Assembly (NCBI GenBank): GCA_964426945.1
Contig: CAYRSS010000001.1
Span: forward strand, 1 to 64,000
Reading direction: 5' to 3'
From: CAYRSS01 sp964426945
Lineage (GTDB): Bacteria > Planctomycetota > Phycisphaerae > UBA1845
DNA: 64,000 nucleotides
Positions 43,477 to 51,038 of this stretch are shown one piece after another (the stretch's first letter is position 1; each line of letters opens with the position of its first letter). A model generated the notes under the pieces. That model made no database searches and was not told the origin of the DNA. It saw nothing but the letters and a program-made list of their open reading frames with translations. Both the position numbers and the translations under genes were made by a program.

Positions 43477-43590
43477 ATGAAGGTTCGTGCGAGCGTTCGT
43501 CGCATCTGCGAGAACTGCAAGATCGTCAAGCGCAAGGGTGTCGTGCGGGTTATCTGCACGAATCCCCGCCACAAGCAGCGCCAGGGCTAA
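43477..43590 (+). CDS. rpmJ: 50S ribosomal protein L36, zinc-binding type
   Basis: A 37-residue frame, ATG 43477 to TAA 43590. It reads MKVRASVRRICENC and continues to TNPRHKQRQG. C11, C14, C27 and H32 form the standard zinc site of L36. It lies in its usual position between map and rpsM, with AAGGA about 11 nt upstream. Very short but unmistakable. Confidence 0.96.
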   Translation: MKVRASVRRICENCKIVKRKGVVRVICTNPRHKQRQG

Positions 43591-43602
43591 GGAGGATTTT
43601 CC

Positions 43603-43992
43603 GTGCCTCGTATCGCGGGTGTTGACATTCCGCCGAACAAGCGAATCGAGTATTCGCTGCAGTACATCTTTGGCGTTGGGCCGAAGATCTGCCTTGACAT
43701 TCTCAAGGAAGCCAAGATCGATCCGGCGGTGAAGGCCAAGGACCTCACCGAGGAGCAGGTCGCGACGATCGCGGGCGTGATTGACCGCGGTTACCAGGTC
43801 GAGGGCCAGCTTCGCCGGCAGATCCAGAGCAACATCGCGCGACTGCGCGACATCGGCTGCTACCGCGGCATGCGGCACAGGGTTCACCTGCCCGCGCGCG
43901 GCCAGCGGACCCGGACGAACGCAAGAACCCGGAAGGGGCCGCGCAAGACCGTGGCCGGCAAGAAGGGCGTGAAGGAGCTGTCGCGTGGCTAA
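43603..43992 (+). CDS. rpsM: 30S ribosomal protein S13
   Basis: 129 residues from GTG 43603, 7 nt after a GGAGG that immediately follows the rpmJ stop. PRIAGVDIPPNKRIEYSLQYIFGVG and GCYRGMRHRVHLPARGQRTRTNARTRKGPRKTVAGKK are diagnostic. S13 contacts P-site tRNA in the head. Its 3' end overlaps the rpsK start by 8 nt. Confidence 0.97.
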   Translation: MPRIAGVDIPPNKRIEYSLQYIFGVGPKICLDILKEAKIDPAVKAKDLTEEQVATIAGVIDRGYQVEGQLRRQIQSNIARLRDIGCYRGMRHRVHLPARGQRTRTNARTRKGPRKTVAGKKGVKELSRG

Positions 43993-44381
43993 GCGAGCAG
44001 GCAAGCGCAAGGTCCGTCGTAACGTGGCGCGAGGCATCGTGCACGTGAAGGCGACGTTCAACAACACGATCATCACCATCACCGACACGGGTGGCGACGT
44101 GATCACGTGGGCGTCGGCCGGGACGGCCGGTTTCAAAGGCACGCGCAAGAGCACGCCGTTCGCGGCTCAGCGGGCGTGCGAACAGGCGGCCGAAGTCGCG
44201 CGGAAGCACGGCATGGTCGAGGTCGAGGTGAAGGTCAAGGGTCCGGGCACCGGTCGCGAGTCGGCGATTCAGGCGCTGCAGGGCAAGGGCATTCGCATCC
44301 AGTCGATCGAGAACATTACGCCGCTGCCGCACAACGGCTGCCGGCCGCCGAAGCGTCGCCGGNNNNNNNNNNCGGGTGTAG
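43985..44381 (+). CDS. rpsK: 30S ribosomal protein S11, interrupted by an assembly gap
   Basis: GTG start inside the end of rpsM. VRRNVARGIVHVKATFNNTIITITDTGGDVITWASAG and ENITPLPHNGCRPPKRRR are S11 signatures. Ten N follow residue 126. The bases after them read CGG GTG TAG, that is Arg-Val-stop, exactly the expected S11 ending. Because ten is not a multiple of three, a literal translation runs into a wrong frame (GVAARF). Joining the flanks restores a 127- or 128-residue S11 with its stop at 44379-44381. Confidence 0.93.
44363..44372. other. Assembly gap of ten N within the 3' end of rpsK
   Basis: Both flanks carry CGG: AAGCGTCGCCGG before and CGGGTGTAG after. Abutting them, or merging the repeated CGG, keeps frame and gives KRRR(R)V-stop. 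The gap probably represents no missing sequence, though this cannot be proved from the window. Confidence 0.85.
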
Positions 44382-44480
44382 CGGCGCGATTCTGAGGGTC
44401 TGGTTCGCCGCGGTGCAGCGGGCATGGTTCCGCCCGATCGCCGCGGCGCTGTCACAGGTAAGAGAAGCTCGGACAAAACT

Positions 44481-45110
44481 ATGGGACGTCACCTCGGACC
44501 TGTCTGCCGTCTGTGTCGCCGTGAAGGCGTGAAGCTGATGCTCAAGGGCGATCGCTGCGAGTCGGCGAAGTGTGCCATCGAGCGTCAGTGGCGCAACAAG
44601 CCGCCGGGCATGCACACCTGGCGCCGCAAGAAGAGCGGTACCTACGCCGTTCGTCTTCGCGAGAAGCAGAAGGTGAAGCGCTACTACGGCGTGCTCGAAA
44701 AGCAGTTCAGCATCTACTTCCGCATGGCGGAGCGCTCGACCGGCAACACCGGCGAGGCGCTGCTGAGCATTCTCGAGCGGCGCATGGACAATGTCGTGTG
44801 GAAGCTGGGCTTTGCCGCGTCGCACCGCAGTGCGCGGCAGGCCATCGCCCACGGCCACATTTATGTCAACGGCCGTCGCCTCAATCGCCCGGGTTACCTG
44901 GTGAAGAAGGGTGACGTTATCGCCGTGAAGCCCTCCGAGCGGAGCCAGAAGATGGTCCGCGGCATCGTCGGTGAGGGCGGTCATCCGGTGCAGGCTTGGC
45001 TCAACCTGGACGCCTCGCGGCTCGAGGGTCGCATCGAGGCGATGCCCGGTCGCGAGGACGTGCAGATCCCCGTGGAAGAGCAGCTCATCATCGAGATGTG
45101 CAGTCGCTAG
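44481..45110 (+). CDS. rpsD: 30S ribosomal protein S4, zinc-binding type
   Basis: 209 residues from ATG 44481. The N-terminal zinc knuckle has C9, C12, C26 and C31 (CRLCRREGVKLMLKGDRC then SAKC). The S4 RNA-binding domain is LDNVV-like RRMDNVVWKLGFAASHRSARQAIAHGHIYVNGRRLNRPGYLVKKGD. It is a primary 16S binder and fidelity protein. The 99-nt spacer after rpsK has no evident Shine-Dalgarno, only AGAGAAG 17 nt upstream. Confidence 0.97.
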   Translation: MGRHLGPVCRLCRREGVKLMLKGDRCESAKCAIERQWRNKPPGMHTWRRKKSGTYAVRLREKQKVKRYYGVLEKQFSIYFRMAERSTGNTGEALLSILERRMDNVVWKLGFAASHRSARQAIAHGHIYVNGRRLNRPGYLVKKGDVIAVKPSERSQKMVRGIVGEGGHPVQAWLNLDASRLEGRIEAMPGREDVQIPVEEQLIIEMCSR

Positions 45111-45191
45111 TCGCCGCGCCGCCGGAGAGCGGCATGAGGGCGACGCGAATGTCGGCTGCGGTTACGAGCACCCCGGTTGGAGGCAAACTCG

Positions 45192-46259
45192 ATGCGCATC
45201 AGGTGGCGAGGTCTGGAACTGCCGAGCCGGGTCGTCATGGACGAGTCGGTCAGCAGCGAGCACTATGGTCGATTCATCGCCGAGCCGTTTGAACACGGCT
45301 TCGGAACGACCATCGGCAACGCGCTGCGCCGTATTCTCCTGTCGAGCCTCGAGGGCGCGGCGATCACCAGCGTCAAGATCGCCGGCGCCGCTCACGAATT
45401 CATGGCCATTGACGGCGTTCTGGAGGATGTCACGGACATCATCCTGAATCTCAAGGGCGTCGTCGTGACGATGGACGGCGACGAGCCGCGTACGATGAAG
45501 ATCCGTCGCGACAAGGCCGGCGACGTGCTCGCGAAGGACATCGAGCCCGAAGCCGGCGTGGAGGTGGTCAACCCTGATCACAAGATCGCCACGCTCACGG
45601 CGGATGTCCCGTTTCATCTGGACCTGACGGTCGGCCGTGGCCGCGGCTATGCCCCGGCCTCCGAAAACCGTCAGCCCGAGCAGGAAGTCGGCGTGATCCC
45701 GGTCGACTCGATTTACTCGCCGATCATCCGCGTCCGCTACCGGACGGAGGACATGCGCGTCGGCCAGCGGACGAACTACGACCGCCTGATCCTCGAGATC
45801 TGGACCCGCGGCTCGATCCGGCCGGAGGATGCGCTGGTCGAGGCCGGCACGATCCTCCGCAAGCACCTCAACCCGTTCGTGATGTACCACGAGCTGGGCC
45901 CTCAGACGGTGTCGCCGGCTGTGCGGCCGTCGGCTCCGCGTGAGTTCGACGCGGCCATGGACGAGCTGCTCGGTCGTTCCGTGTCGACGCTGAACCTCTC
46001 GGTGCGAGCCAGCAACTGCCTGGAGCAGGCCCGCATCGCCACGATTCGCGAACTGGTCAGCAAGACCGAGGCCGACCTGCTGCGCGTCCGCAGCTTCGGC
46101 AAGACCTCACTGCACGAGGTGCAGCGCAAACTGTCCGATCTGGGTCTCTCCCTCGGCATGCGTGGTGACGGCTCGGCCGGCGAATCGGCCGGGGCGTCCT
46201 TCGGCGGGGCGAGCTCCTTCGGCGGCGAGGAAGTCCAGGCTTACACGATGGGTGACTAG
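45192..46259 (+). CDS. rpoA: RNA polymerase subunit alpha
   Basis: 355 residues from ATG 45192, with TTGGAGG 9 nt upstream. The assembly domain has FEHGFGTTIGNALRRILLSSLEGAAITSVKI. The C-terminal DNA-binding domain (about 255-323) has LNLSVRASNCLEQARIATI, with R272 equivalent to the UP-element-contacting R265 of E. coli, and SFGKTSLHEVQRKLSDLGLSLG. A Gly/Ser/Ala tail ends GGEEVQAYTMGD. Confidence 0.98.
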   Translation: MRIRWRGLELPSRVVMDESVSSEHYGRFIAEPFEHGFGTTIGNALRRILLSSLEGAAITSVKIAGAAHEFMAIDGVLEDVTDIILNLKGVVVTMDGDEPRTMKIRRDKAGDVLAKDIEPEAGVEVVNPDHKIATLTADVPFHLDLTVGRGRGYAPASENRQPEQEVGVIPVDSIYSPIIRVRYRTEDMRVGQRTNYDRLILEIWTRGSIRPEDALVEAGTILRKHLNPFVMYHELGPQTVSPAVRPSAPREFDAAMDELLGRSVSTLNLSVRASNCLEQARIATIRELVSKTEADLLRVRSFGKTSLHEVQRKLSDLGLSLGMRGDGSAGESAGASFGGASSFGGEEVQAYTMGD

Positions 46260-46304
46260 GCCCCGGCCGGTTTTGTGCCGGGCGCCTTCGATTGAGGATT
46301 CGTC

Positions 46305-46958
46305 ATGCGACACAGGATGCATTATCGAGGTCTGAACCGGACGATGGAGCACCGCTGGGCGCTCCGTCGCAACATGGCTCAGAGCCTCTTCGAACACGGT
46401 CAGATCAGCACGACGGTGCCCAAGGCGAAAAACCTTCGCCCCTTCGTCGAGAAGCTGCTCACCATGGCCATCAAGGTGCGCCGCGCCGCCGCTGAAGGCG
46501 ACACGGCGGGCAGTCTTCGCATGCGCCGTCAGCTCCACAAGCTGCTCGGTGAGCGGAGCATCATCCCCAAGGAGCATCAGGCCGCCTACAACGACATGTC
46601 CGACTCGATGCGCGCCAAGACGGTGCGGATGGCCAGCGGCCGCCGCTATCGCACGGGCGAGCCGAAGGGGCGTCTCGCCTTCACCGGCGAGTCGCTCATG
46701 CACCGCCTGATCGAGAAGGTCGCGCCGCGCTTCGCCGATCGCCAGGGCGGCTACACCCGCATCGTGAAGCTCGCCAAGCGTCGACTGGGTGACCAGGCCC
46801 CCGTGGCGATCCTCCAGCTCGTCGGCGACGAGACCGGTCCCGGCTCCGTGGCCAAGCCCGCGAAGTCGGCCCGCCGCCGTCGTGCGGACGCCCGCTACAC
46901 CGCCGCGGTGAAGGCGGCGAAGAACTTCGGTCGCAAGACCGAAGAGTCTGCTGGCTGA
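46305..46958 (+). CDS. rplQ: 50S ribosomal protein L17, enlarged
   Basis: 217 residues against about 120-130 in most bacteria. The start MRHRMHYRGLNRTMEHRWALRRNMAQSLFEHGQISTTVPKAKNLRPFVEKLLTMA is canonical. The usual middle is split by roughly 60 extra residues (about 65-125, including RQLHKLLGERSIIPKEHQAAYN), after which VAPRFADRQGGYTRIVKLAKRRLGDQAPVAILQLV resumes. A basic tail of about 35 residues ends it. Last gene of the operon, followed by a terminator. Confidence 0.96.
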   Translation: MRHRMHYRGLNRTMEHRWALRRNMAQSLFEHGQISTTVPKAKNLRPFVEKLLTMAIKVRRAAAEGDTAGSLRMRRQLHKLLGERSIIPKEHQAAYNDMSDSMRAKTVRMASGRRYRTGEPKGRLAFTGESLMHRLIEKVAPRFADRQGGYTRIVKLAKRRLGDQAPVAILQLVGDETGPGSVAKPAKSARRRRADARYTAAVKAAKNFGRKTEESAG

Positions 46959-47005
46959 CGCAAGCGGTGCCGGCAATGTCCGGTTCAGTTTGAATTCGAT
47001 CCCCC

Positions 47006-47044
47006 GAGGCCCGTCGGCGTTCGCCGTCCGGGCCTCGCGGCTTT
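47006..47044 (+). terminator. Rho-independent terminator of the ribosomal protein operon
   Basis: An outer 8-bp stem GAGGCCCG/CGGGCCTC (47006-47013 with 47029-47036) encloses an inner GGCG-TT-CGCC stem, followed at once by GCGGCTTTTG. It lies 48 bp past rplQ. Confidence 0.8.
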
Positions 47045-47128
47045 TGCCCGTCGGCTCGACTTGCCACCGGCGGCCGGTTCGCCGCATACTCGCCGTCGCC
47101 GGAGTCAACCGCGCCCGGGAGCCCGACC

Positions 47129-47551
47129 ATGTCCATCGACTCAGACTGCGTCTTTTGCAAGATTCTGGCGGGGCAGATTCCCTGCGCCGAGGTGTACAGC
47201 GACGAGCACGCCCTCGCGTTTCTCGACATCGGCCCGCTGGCCGACGGCCACCTGCTGCTGATCCCGAGACGCCACCACCGGCACCTGAGCGACGTGCCCC
47301 CCGAGGAACTGGCCGCCGTGACCCGGCTGATTCCGCCGCTGGGCCGGGCGCTGAGACGCGCGACACAGGCGGCGGGGTTCAACTTGCTGTGCAATGAAGG
47401 GGCCGCGGCAGGGCAGGAGGTGCCGCACGTTCACTTCCACCTCATCCCGCGGACGGCAGGCGATGGGCTGGGCTATCGCTGGAATGCCGGCAAGTATCCG
47501 CCGGGACGCATGGACGAGATGCTCGCCGCGTACCGGACGGCGATGAGCTGA
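47129..47551 (+). CDS. HIT-family nucleotide hydrolase/transferase
   Basis: 140 residues. The histidine triad is VPHVHFHLIPR. CVFCKILAGQIPC near the N-terminus has two cysteine pairs typical of the HinT/Ap4A-hydrolase-like branch. These enzymes hydrolyse AMP-linked small molecules such as adenosine phosphoramidates. The exact substrate is unknown. It stands alone between the ribosomal operon terminator and the converging YjbQ gene. Confidence 0.95.
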   Translation: MSIDSDCVFCKILAGQIPCAEVYSDEHALAFLDIGPLADGHLLLIPRRHHRHLSDVPPEELAAVTRLIPPLGRALRRATQAAGFNLLCNEGAAAGQEVPHVHFHLIPRTAGDGLGYRWNAGKYPPGRMDEMLAAYRTAMS

Positions 47552-47570
47552 CGCCGACCGGCGCGTGTGG

Positions 47571-47993
47571 CTACTGGCCGAGCACCTGCACGACGATCGT
47601 GCGCGTCCGCGGGCGGGTGTCGAAGTCGATCAGGACGATCTGCTGCCACTCGCCCAGTAGCGGGCGGCCGTCCGTCACGGGAACAGTCAGACTCGGTCCG
47701 AGGAGGGCGGCCCGGATGTGCGAGTGGCCGTTGTCGTCGTGCCAGGTTTCTTCGTGGATGTAGCGGCCGTCCTGCGGGGCGATCTTCTCGAAGGCTGCCT
47801 TCAGGTCGTGGTTCGCGAGGCCGGGTTCGAACTCGGTGGTGGTGATACCCGCGGTCGAGCCGATGACGAACACCGTGGCCGTCCCGCACACGACGCCGCT
47901 GTCCGCGATGCAGCCGGTGACTGCGGGGGTGATGTCGATCACCTCGTTGCCCCCGCGCGTGGGCTGCGTGAATCGGTGGCTGGTGGCGGTCAT
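47571..47993 (-). CDS. YjbQ-family (UPF0047) protein
   Basis: 140 residues with all family signatures: FVIGSTAGITTTEFEPGL, DGRYIHEETWHDDNGHSHIRAALLGPS and LLGEWQQIVLIDFDTRPRTRTIVV. Conserved histidines and the GHSHIRA motif form a presumed metal or phosphate site. Some members show weak thiamin-phosphate synthase activity; the true role is unsettled. It ends 19 bp from the HIT gene (converging). Confidence 0.93.
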   Translation of the reverse strand: MTATSHRFTQPTRGGNEVIDITPAVTGCIADSGVVCGTATVFVIGSTAGITTTEFEPGLANHDLKAAFEKIAPQDGRYIHEETWHDDNGHSHIRAALLGPSLTVPVTDGRPLLGEWQQIVLIDFDTRPRTRTIVVQVLGQ

Positions 47994-48103
47994 GCGCCCG
48001 ATTGTATGCGAACAAGGCCGTCGGCGAAGTGATGCGGCGGATCCGCTCAGCGCAGGCTGATCGGGCGGCAGCCGCTGCTCTCCACCTTGCGGCGGTAGCC
48101 GGG

Positions 48104-48109
48104 TAGGAT
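48104..48109 (+). promoter_or_regulatory. Possible -10 element (TAGGAT) immediately before aroC
   Basis: TAGGAT ends only 6 nt before the aroC ATG, and no Shine-Dalgarno is present in the gap CGCCCCC-like stretch. If used, transcription would begin at or near the start codon and give a leaderless mRNA. Confidence 0.35.
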
Positions 48110-48115
48110 GCCCCC

Positions 48116-49285
48116 ATGGCCCAATTGGACTACCACACGGCGGGCGAATCGCACGGGCCGGCGCTCATCGCGCTGGTCGAGGGGATGCCCGCCGGGGTCG
48201 CGGTCGATATTGAGTTCATCAATGCCGAGTTGGCGCGCCGCCAGGGTGGCTACGGCCGCGGCGGCCGGATGAAGATCGAGAAGGACACGGTCGAGGTTCT
48301 TTCGGGCGTTCGGCGCGGGGTTACGATCGGCTCACCCATCGCGCTGAGAATCATCAACCGCGACCACCGCATCGACGACGCCCCAGCTCTTCACCGCCCG
48401 CGGCCCGGTCACGCCGATCTCGCGGGAAGCGTCAAATGGCTTACCACGGACTGTCGCGAAACGCTTGAGCGCGCCTCCGCGCGGGAGACCGCGGCGCGCG
48501 TCGCCGCCGGGGCCCTCGCGCGATGCCTGCTGCGAGAGTTTGACATCGAGGGCGTGGGCTTTGTCCGCTCCATCGGTACGGTGCAGGCGGCGATACCGAC
48601 CGGCCGCCGCCCGGCGGATCTGCGAGCGCTGCGCGACGCCAACGAGGCATACTGCCCCGACGCGGCCGCGGCCGAGCGCATGATCGCGGCGATCCGCCAG
48701 GCGAAGATCGACAAGGACACGCTCGGTGGCGTGGTCGAGGCTCAGGTTCACGGCGTACCGATCGGGCTGGGCAGCTGCATGCGCTGGCAGGACAAGCTCG
48801 ACGGCAGGTTGATGCAGGCGGTCGGTTCGGTGCAGGCGATCAAGGGCGTGGAGATCGGTCTCGGGTTCGAGGCGGCCACGCGCTGCGGCAGCGTCGTGCA
48901 TGACGAAATCGACTTTGATCCTGCCCAGCGGCAGACTCCCTGCCTCGGTTTCACCCGCCGGAGCAACAACGCTGGCGGGCTGGAAGGGGGGATGACCAAC
49001 GGCCAGCCGATTGTCGTCCGCGCCGCCATGAAGCCGATCAGTACGCTGCTCCGCGGCCTCGACAGCGTGAATCTCGAAACCAAGGCCGCCGAGCGCTCGG
49101 ACTACGAGCGGAGCGACGTCTGCGCGGTGCCCGCTGCGAGCGTCGTGGTCGAGAATGTGGTGGCCTTCGAGGTCGCCCAGGCCCTGGTCGAGAAGTTCTC
49201 CGGCGACACGCTCGGCGAGGTCCGGGCGGCGTACAATCACTACCTGGCGGCCGCCGCCCGGCTCGGTGAGCCTGCGGGCGGATAG
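48116..49285 (+). CDS. aroC: Chorismate synthase
   Basis: 389 residues. GESHGPALIALVEGMPAG, RRQGGYGRGGRMKIEKD, ERASARETAARVAAGALA and RRSNNAGGLEGGMTNGQPIVVRAAMKPIST are the family's FMN- and substrate-binding signatures. It forms chorismate from EPSP, the last step of the shikimate pathway. It needs reduced FMN, and no flavin reductase domain is fused, so it is probably of the monofunctional kind. It stands alone here, 12 bp before tRNA-Leu. Confidence 0.97.
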   Translation: MAQLDYHTAGESHGPALIALVEGMPAGVAVDIEFINAELARRQGGYGRGGRMKIEKDTVEVLSGVRRGVTIGSPIALRIINRDHRIDDAPALHRPRPGHADLAGSVKWLTTDCRETLERASARETAARVAAGALARCLLREFDIEGVGFVRSIGTVQAAIPTGRRPADLRALRDANEAYCPDAAAAERMIAAIRQAKIDKDTLGGVVEAQVHGVPIGLGSCMRWQDKLDGRLMQAVGSVQAIKGVEIGLGFEAATRCGSVVHDEIDFDPAQRQTPCLGFTRRSNNAGGLEGGMTNGQPIVVRAAMKPISTLLRGLDSVNLETKAAERSDYERSDVCAVPAASVVVENVVAFEVAQALVEKFSGDTLGEVRAAYNHYLAAAARLGEPAGG

Positions 49286-49297
49286 GCTACGTTTCCT

Positions 49298-49379
49298 GCG
49301 GCTGTGGCGGAATTGGCAGACGCGCCAGACTTAGGATCTGGTGCCGAAAGGCGTGGAGGTTCGAGTCCTCTCAGCCGCA
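49298..49379 (+). tRNA. tRNA-Leu (anticodon TAG)
   Basis: An 82-nt class II tRNA. The acceptor GCGGCTG pairs with CAGCCGC (49372-49378), discriminator A. The anticodon arm is CCAGA-CTTAGGA-TCTGG with anticodon TAG at 49332-49334. A long variable arm TGCCGAAAGGCGT and a T-arm with GTTCGAGTC follow. CCA is not encoded. Confidence 0.95.
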
Positions 49380-49468
49380 TTTTCCCCCGTCCGACGCGCT
49401 CAACCCGACAGATCCCATCCAGCCAGGGTTCCTCCCTGCGCCCCGTCGGAATCCAAGAAAACTGAGAC

Positions 49469-49504
49469 CGAGGCTCATTAAGTCGTTGACGGAGCCTCGT
49501 CAAC
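49469..49504 (+). promoter_or_regulatory. Overlapping alternative hairpins upstream of heme oxygenase
   Basis: CGAGGCTC (49469-49476) pairs perfectly with GAGCCTCG (49492-49499). GTTGACG (49485-49491) pairs perfectly with CGTCAAC (49498-49504). The two stems share 49498-49499, and the second stem's left arm is in the first one's loop, so both cannot form fully at once. It resembles an attenuator or a protein-binding dyad. GTTGACG also contains a -35-like TTGACG. Function is inference. Confidence 0.45.
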
Positions 49505-49569
49505 CAGCGATTCTGCTGATCTTGAGGGATCCGGCGTGGCTGGATCTCACTCAAATGAGATTTAGTCTC

Positions 49570-49575
49570 TACAAT
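49570..49575 (+). promoter_or_regulatory. Possible -10 element (TACAAT) for heme oxygenase
   Basis: Context CTCTACAATG, 52 nt before the ATG, just after a small GAGA-N5-TCTC dyad (49557-49569). It might be an iron- or stress-responsive promoter, but no classical Fur box is visible. Confidence 0.4.
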
Positions 49576-49627
49576 GATCGGGTCGGCCCGCGGCGACGCG
49601 GCGCGATCCGGCCACGGAGCCAGCCAC

Positions 49628-50332
49628 ATGGCAACCCTCGCCCCCGGCATCATGGCAGATCTGAAGGCCTCGACGGCTGAGCAGCATACGCGCGCGGAGC
49701 GCCACGCGTTCCAGGTGGCGATGATGCGCGGCGCCCTGCCTCAAGAGGCCTACGTTGACTACCTCGTGCAGATGCAGGCGGTCCACCTCGCCCTGGACGA
49801 GGCGCTGCGGGATCTCGCGCAGTGCGATGAGCGATTCTCCGCCCTGATTCGTGAGTTTCACTACCAAGCGGGCTACCTTGCGGAGGACCTGGCATTCCTG
49901 GCTGAGGGTGCGACGCAGGCGGCGGTGACCCCTGCGGCCCAGGCCGAGGCCGCCCGCCTGCTCGGAGGCGTCCGGGTTGATCCCATGCAGGTTCTCGGGG
50001 CCCATTATGTGCTGGAGGGGAGCAAGAACGGCGCGGTCTATATCGCCGCGCGGCTCCGAGAGGTCTACGGGCTCAACGGACAGGGCCTCCGCTATCTCAC
50101 GGCGTACGGGCCCGATCAGCGGCGTTTCTGGGCCGAGTTCAAGCAAGCCATGGAAGAGCTCCCGTTCGATGCGAATGAGCAGGAGCGGCTGATCGTCGGG
50201 GCGTCAGCGATGTTTGATGGTATCGTGGCGATTTTCGACGACCTGTGGGTCCGGTGGCAGTCGAGCGTGCCGGCCGGGCACGGCGCTGCCGGAGACGGCT
50301 CACCGCACGCCGAGGCCGCTTCCGCCGGGTAG
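49628..50332 (+). CDS. Biliverdin-producing heme oxygenase
   Basis: 234 residues from ATG 49628. The proximal histidine is H20 in TAEQHTRAERHAF; the distal-helix region AHYVLEGSKNGAVYIAARL has the glycines over the heme; helices YVDYLVQMQAVHLALDEAL and RFWAEFKQAMEEL fit the all-alpha fold. It opens heme with oxygen to biliverdin, iron and CO. The likely use is iron recovery or, with a photoreceptor, chromophore supply; no phytochrome or heme-uptake gene is next to it. The C-terminal 20 residues are a disordered tail. The open frame from 49574 is not preferred. Confidence 0.88.
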   Translation: MATLAPGIMADLKASTAEQHTRAERHAFQVAMMRGALPQEAYVDYLVQMQAVHLALDEALRDLAQCDERFSALIREFHYQAGYLAEDLAFLAEGATQAAVTPAAQAEAARLLGGVRVDPMQVLGAHYVLEGSKNGAVYIAARLREVYGLNGQGLRYLTAYGPDQRRFWAEFKQAMEELPFDANEQERLIVGASAMFDGIVAIFDDLWVRWQSSVPAGHGAAGDGSPHAEAASAG

Positions 50333-50439
50333 TGGCCGACGCAGGCCCGCTGCGATTGGCACGGCGAATGCTCTGCTTCAAGAGGTGTCGAGGGCCAGCC
50401 CACGCTGGCAGTTCGGCTTGCGGCGGCGGCGCGGCGCAC

Positions 50440-50445
50440 TAGAAT
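50440..50445 (+). promoter_or_regulatory. Probable -10 element (TAGAAT) for the 50477 membrane protein
   Basis: Context ACTAGAATCC, 31 nt before the ATG at 50477. Same word as at 12841 and 20308. Confidence 0.5.
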
Positions 50446-50476
50446 CCCTTTGGACCGGTCAGGTTCGTTCAAGGGT

Positions 50477-51019
50477 ATGTCAGAAGCGATCAGTTCCATC
50501 CTGTTCCACGCTCAGCAAGTCGCGCGATCCACTCGCCGCGTCGCTTGGCGCGGATTCTGGGCGTTGGGCGCGGTGGCTCACATCCCGGCGGTCCTCGGCT
50601 TGTTCGCGGCGGACTGGTCGGGGGGCGATGGCGTCATCCGGGCGCTGCTGCTGGTCATCGGGCTGGCGTTCTGCCTGCTGAAAGTGCTCGATTGGGCGCC
50701 GCTGCGAACCAGCCCCGGCTGGCGCAGCCGTCTCGTCTGTGTGCTGGCCCTTGGACTGCTCCATGTCGGCCTGATTCCGCAATTGGAGCGGGAGGCCGCC
50801 GACTTCTGCCTCACGACCACGACCGGCGTATCCGCGCTGGTGGTGCTCTCGCACTGTGCCGTCGACCGCGGCGGCACACCGGACCGGCCGCGTGCCCGCC
50901 GTGATGAGCGATGGCTCGCGCCTTATCCGTGGTCCGGCGGCAATGATCTGTTCACCCTCATCGCCCAGCGAACCGGGCTATCCTCGTCCGGTCCGCGCTC
51001 TCCACCTTTCCCCACCTGA
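50477..51019 (+). CDS. Small membrane protein, function unknown
   Basis: 180 residues from ATG 50477, with AAGGGT just upstream. Four hydrophobic helices are visible, at about 27-45, 55-75, 84-103 and 111-128, followed by a basic and Pro-rich cytoplasmic tail. No known motif was recognised, and the tail is poorly structured. A minus-strand frame overlapping its end is considered a shadow. Conservation in relatives would be needed to confirm it as a gene. Confidence 0.6.
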   Translation: MSEAISSILFHAQQVARSTRRVAWRGFWALGAVAHIPAVLGLFAADWSGGDGVIRALLLVIGLAFCLLKVLDWAPLRTSPGWRSRLVCVLALGLLHVGLIPQLEREAADFCLTTTTGVSALVVLSHCAVDRGGTPDRPRARRDERWLAPYPWSGGNDLFTLIAQRTGLSSSGPRSPPFPT

Positions 51020-51020
51020 C

Positions 51021-51038
51021 ACGGCCGCTTGCGGCCGT
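51021..51038 (+). terminator. Candidate terminator hairpin after the 50477 membrane-protein gene
   Basis: ACGGCCGC-TT-GCGGCCGT, a perfect 8-bp stem starting 2 nt after the stop. There is no T-run, so it is either a non-classical terminator or a stabilising stem. Confidence 0.4.
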
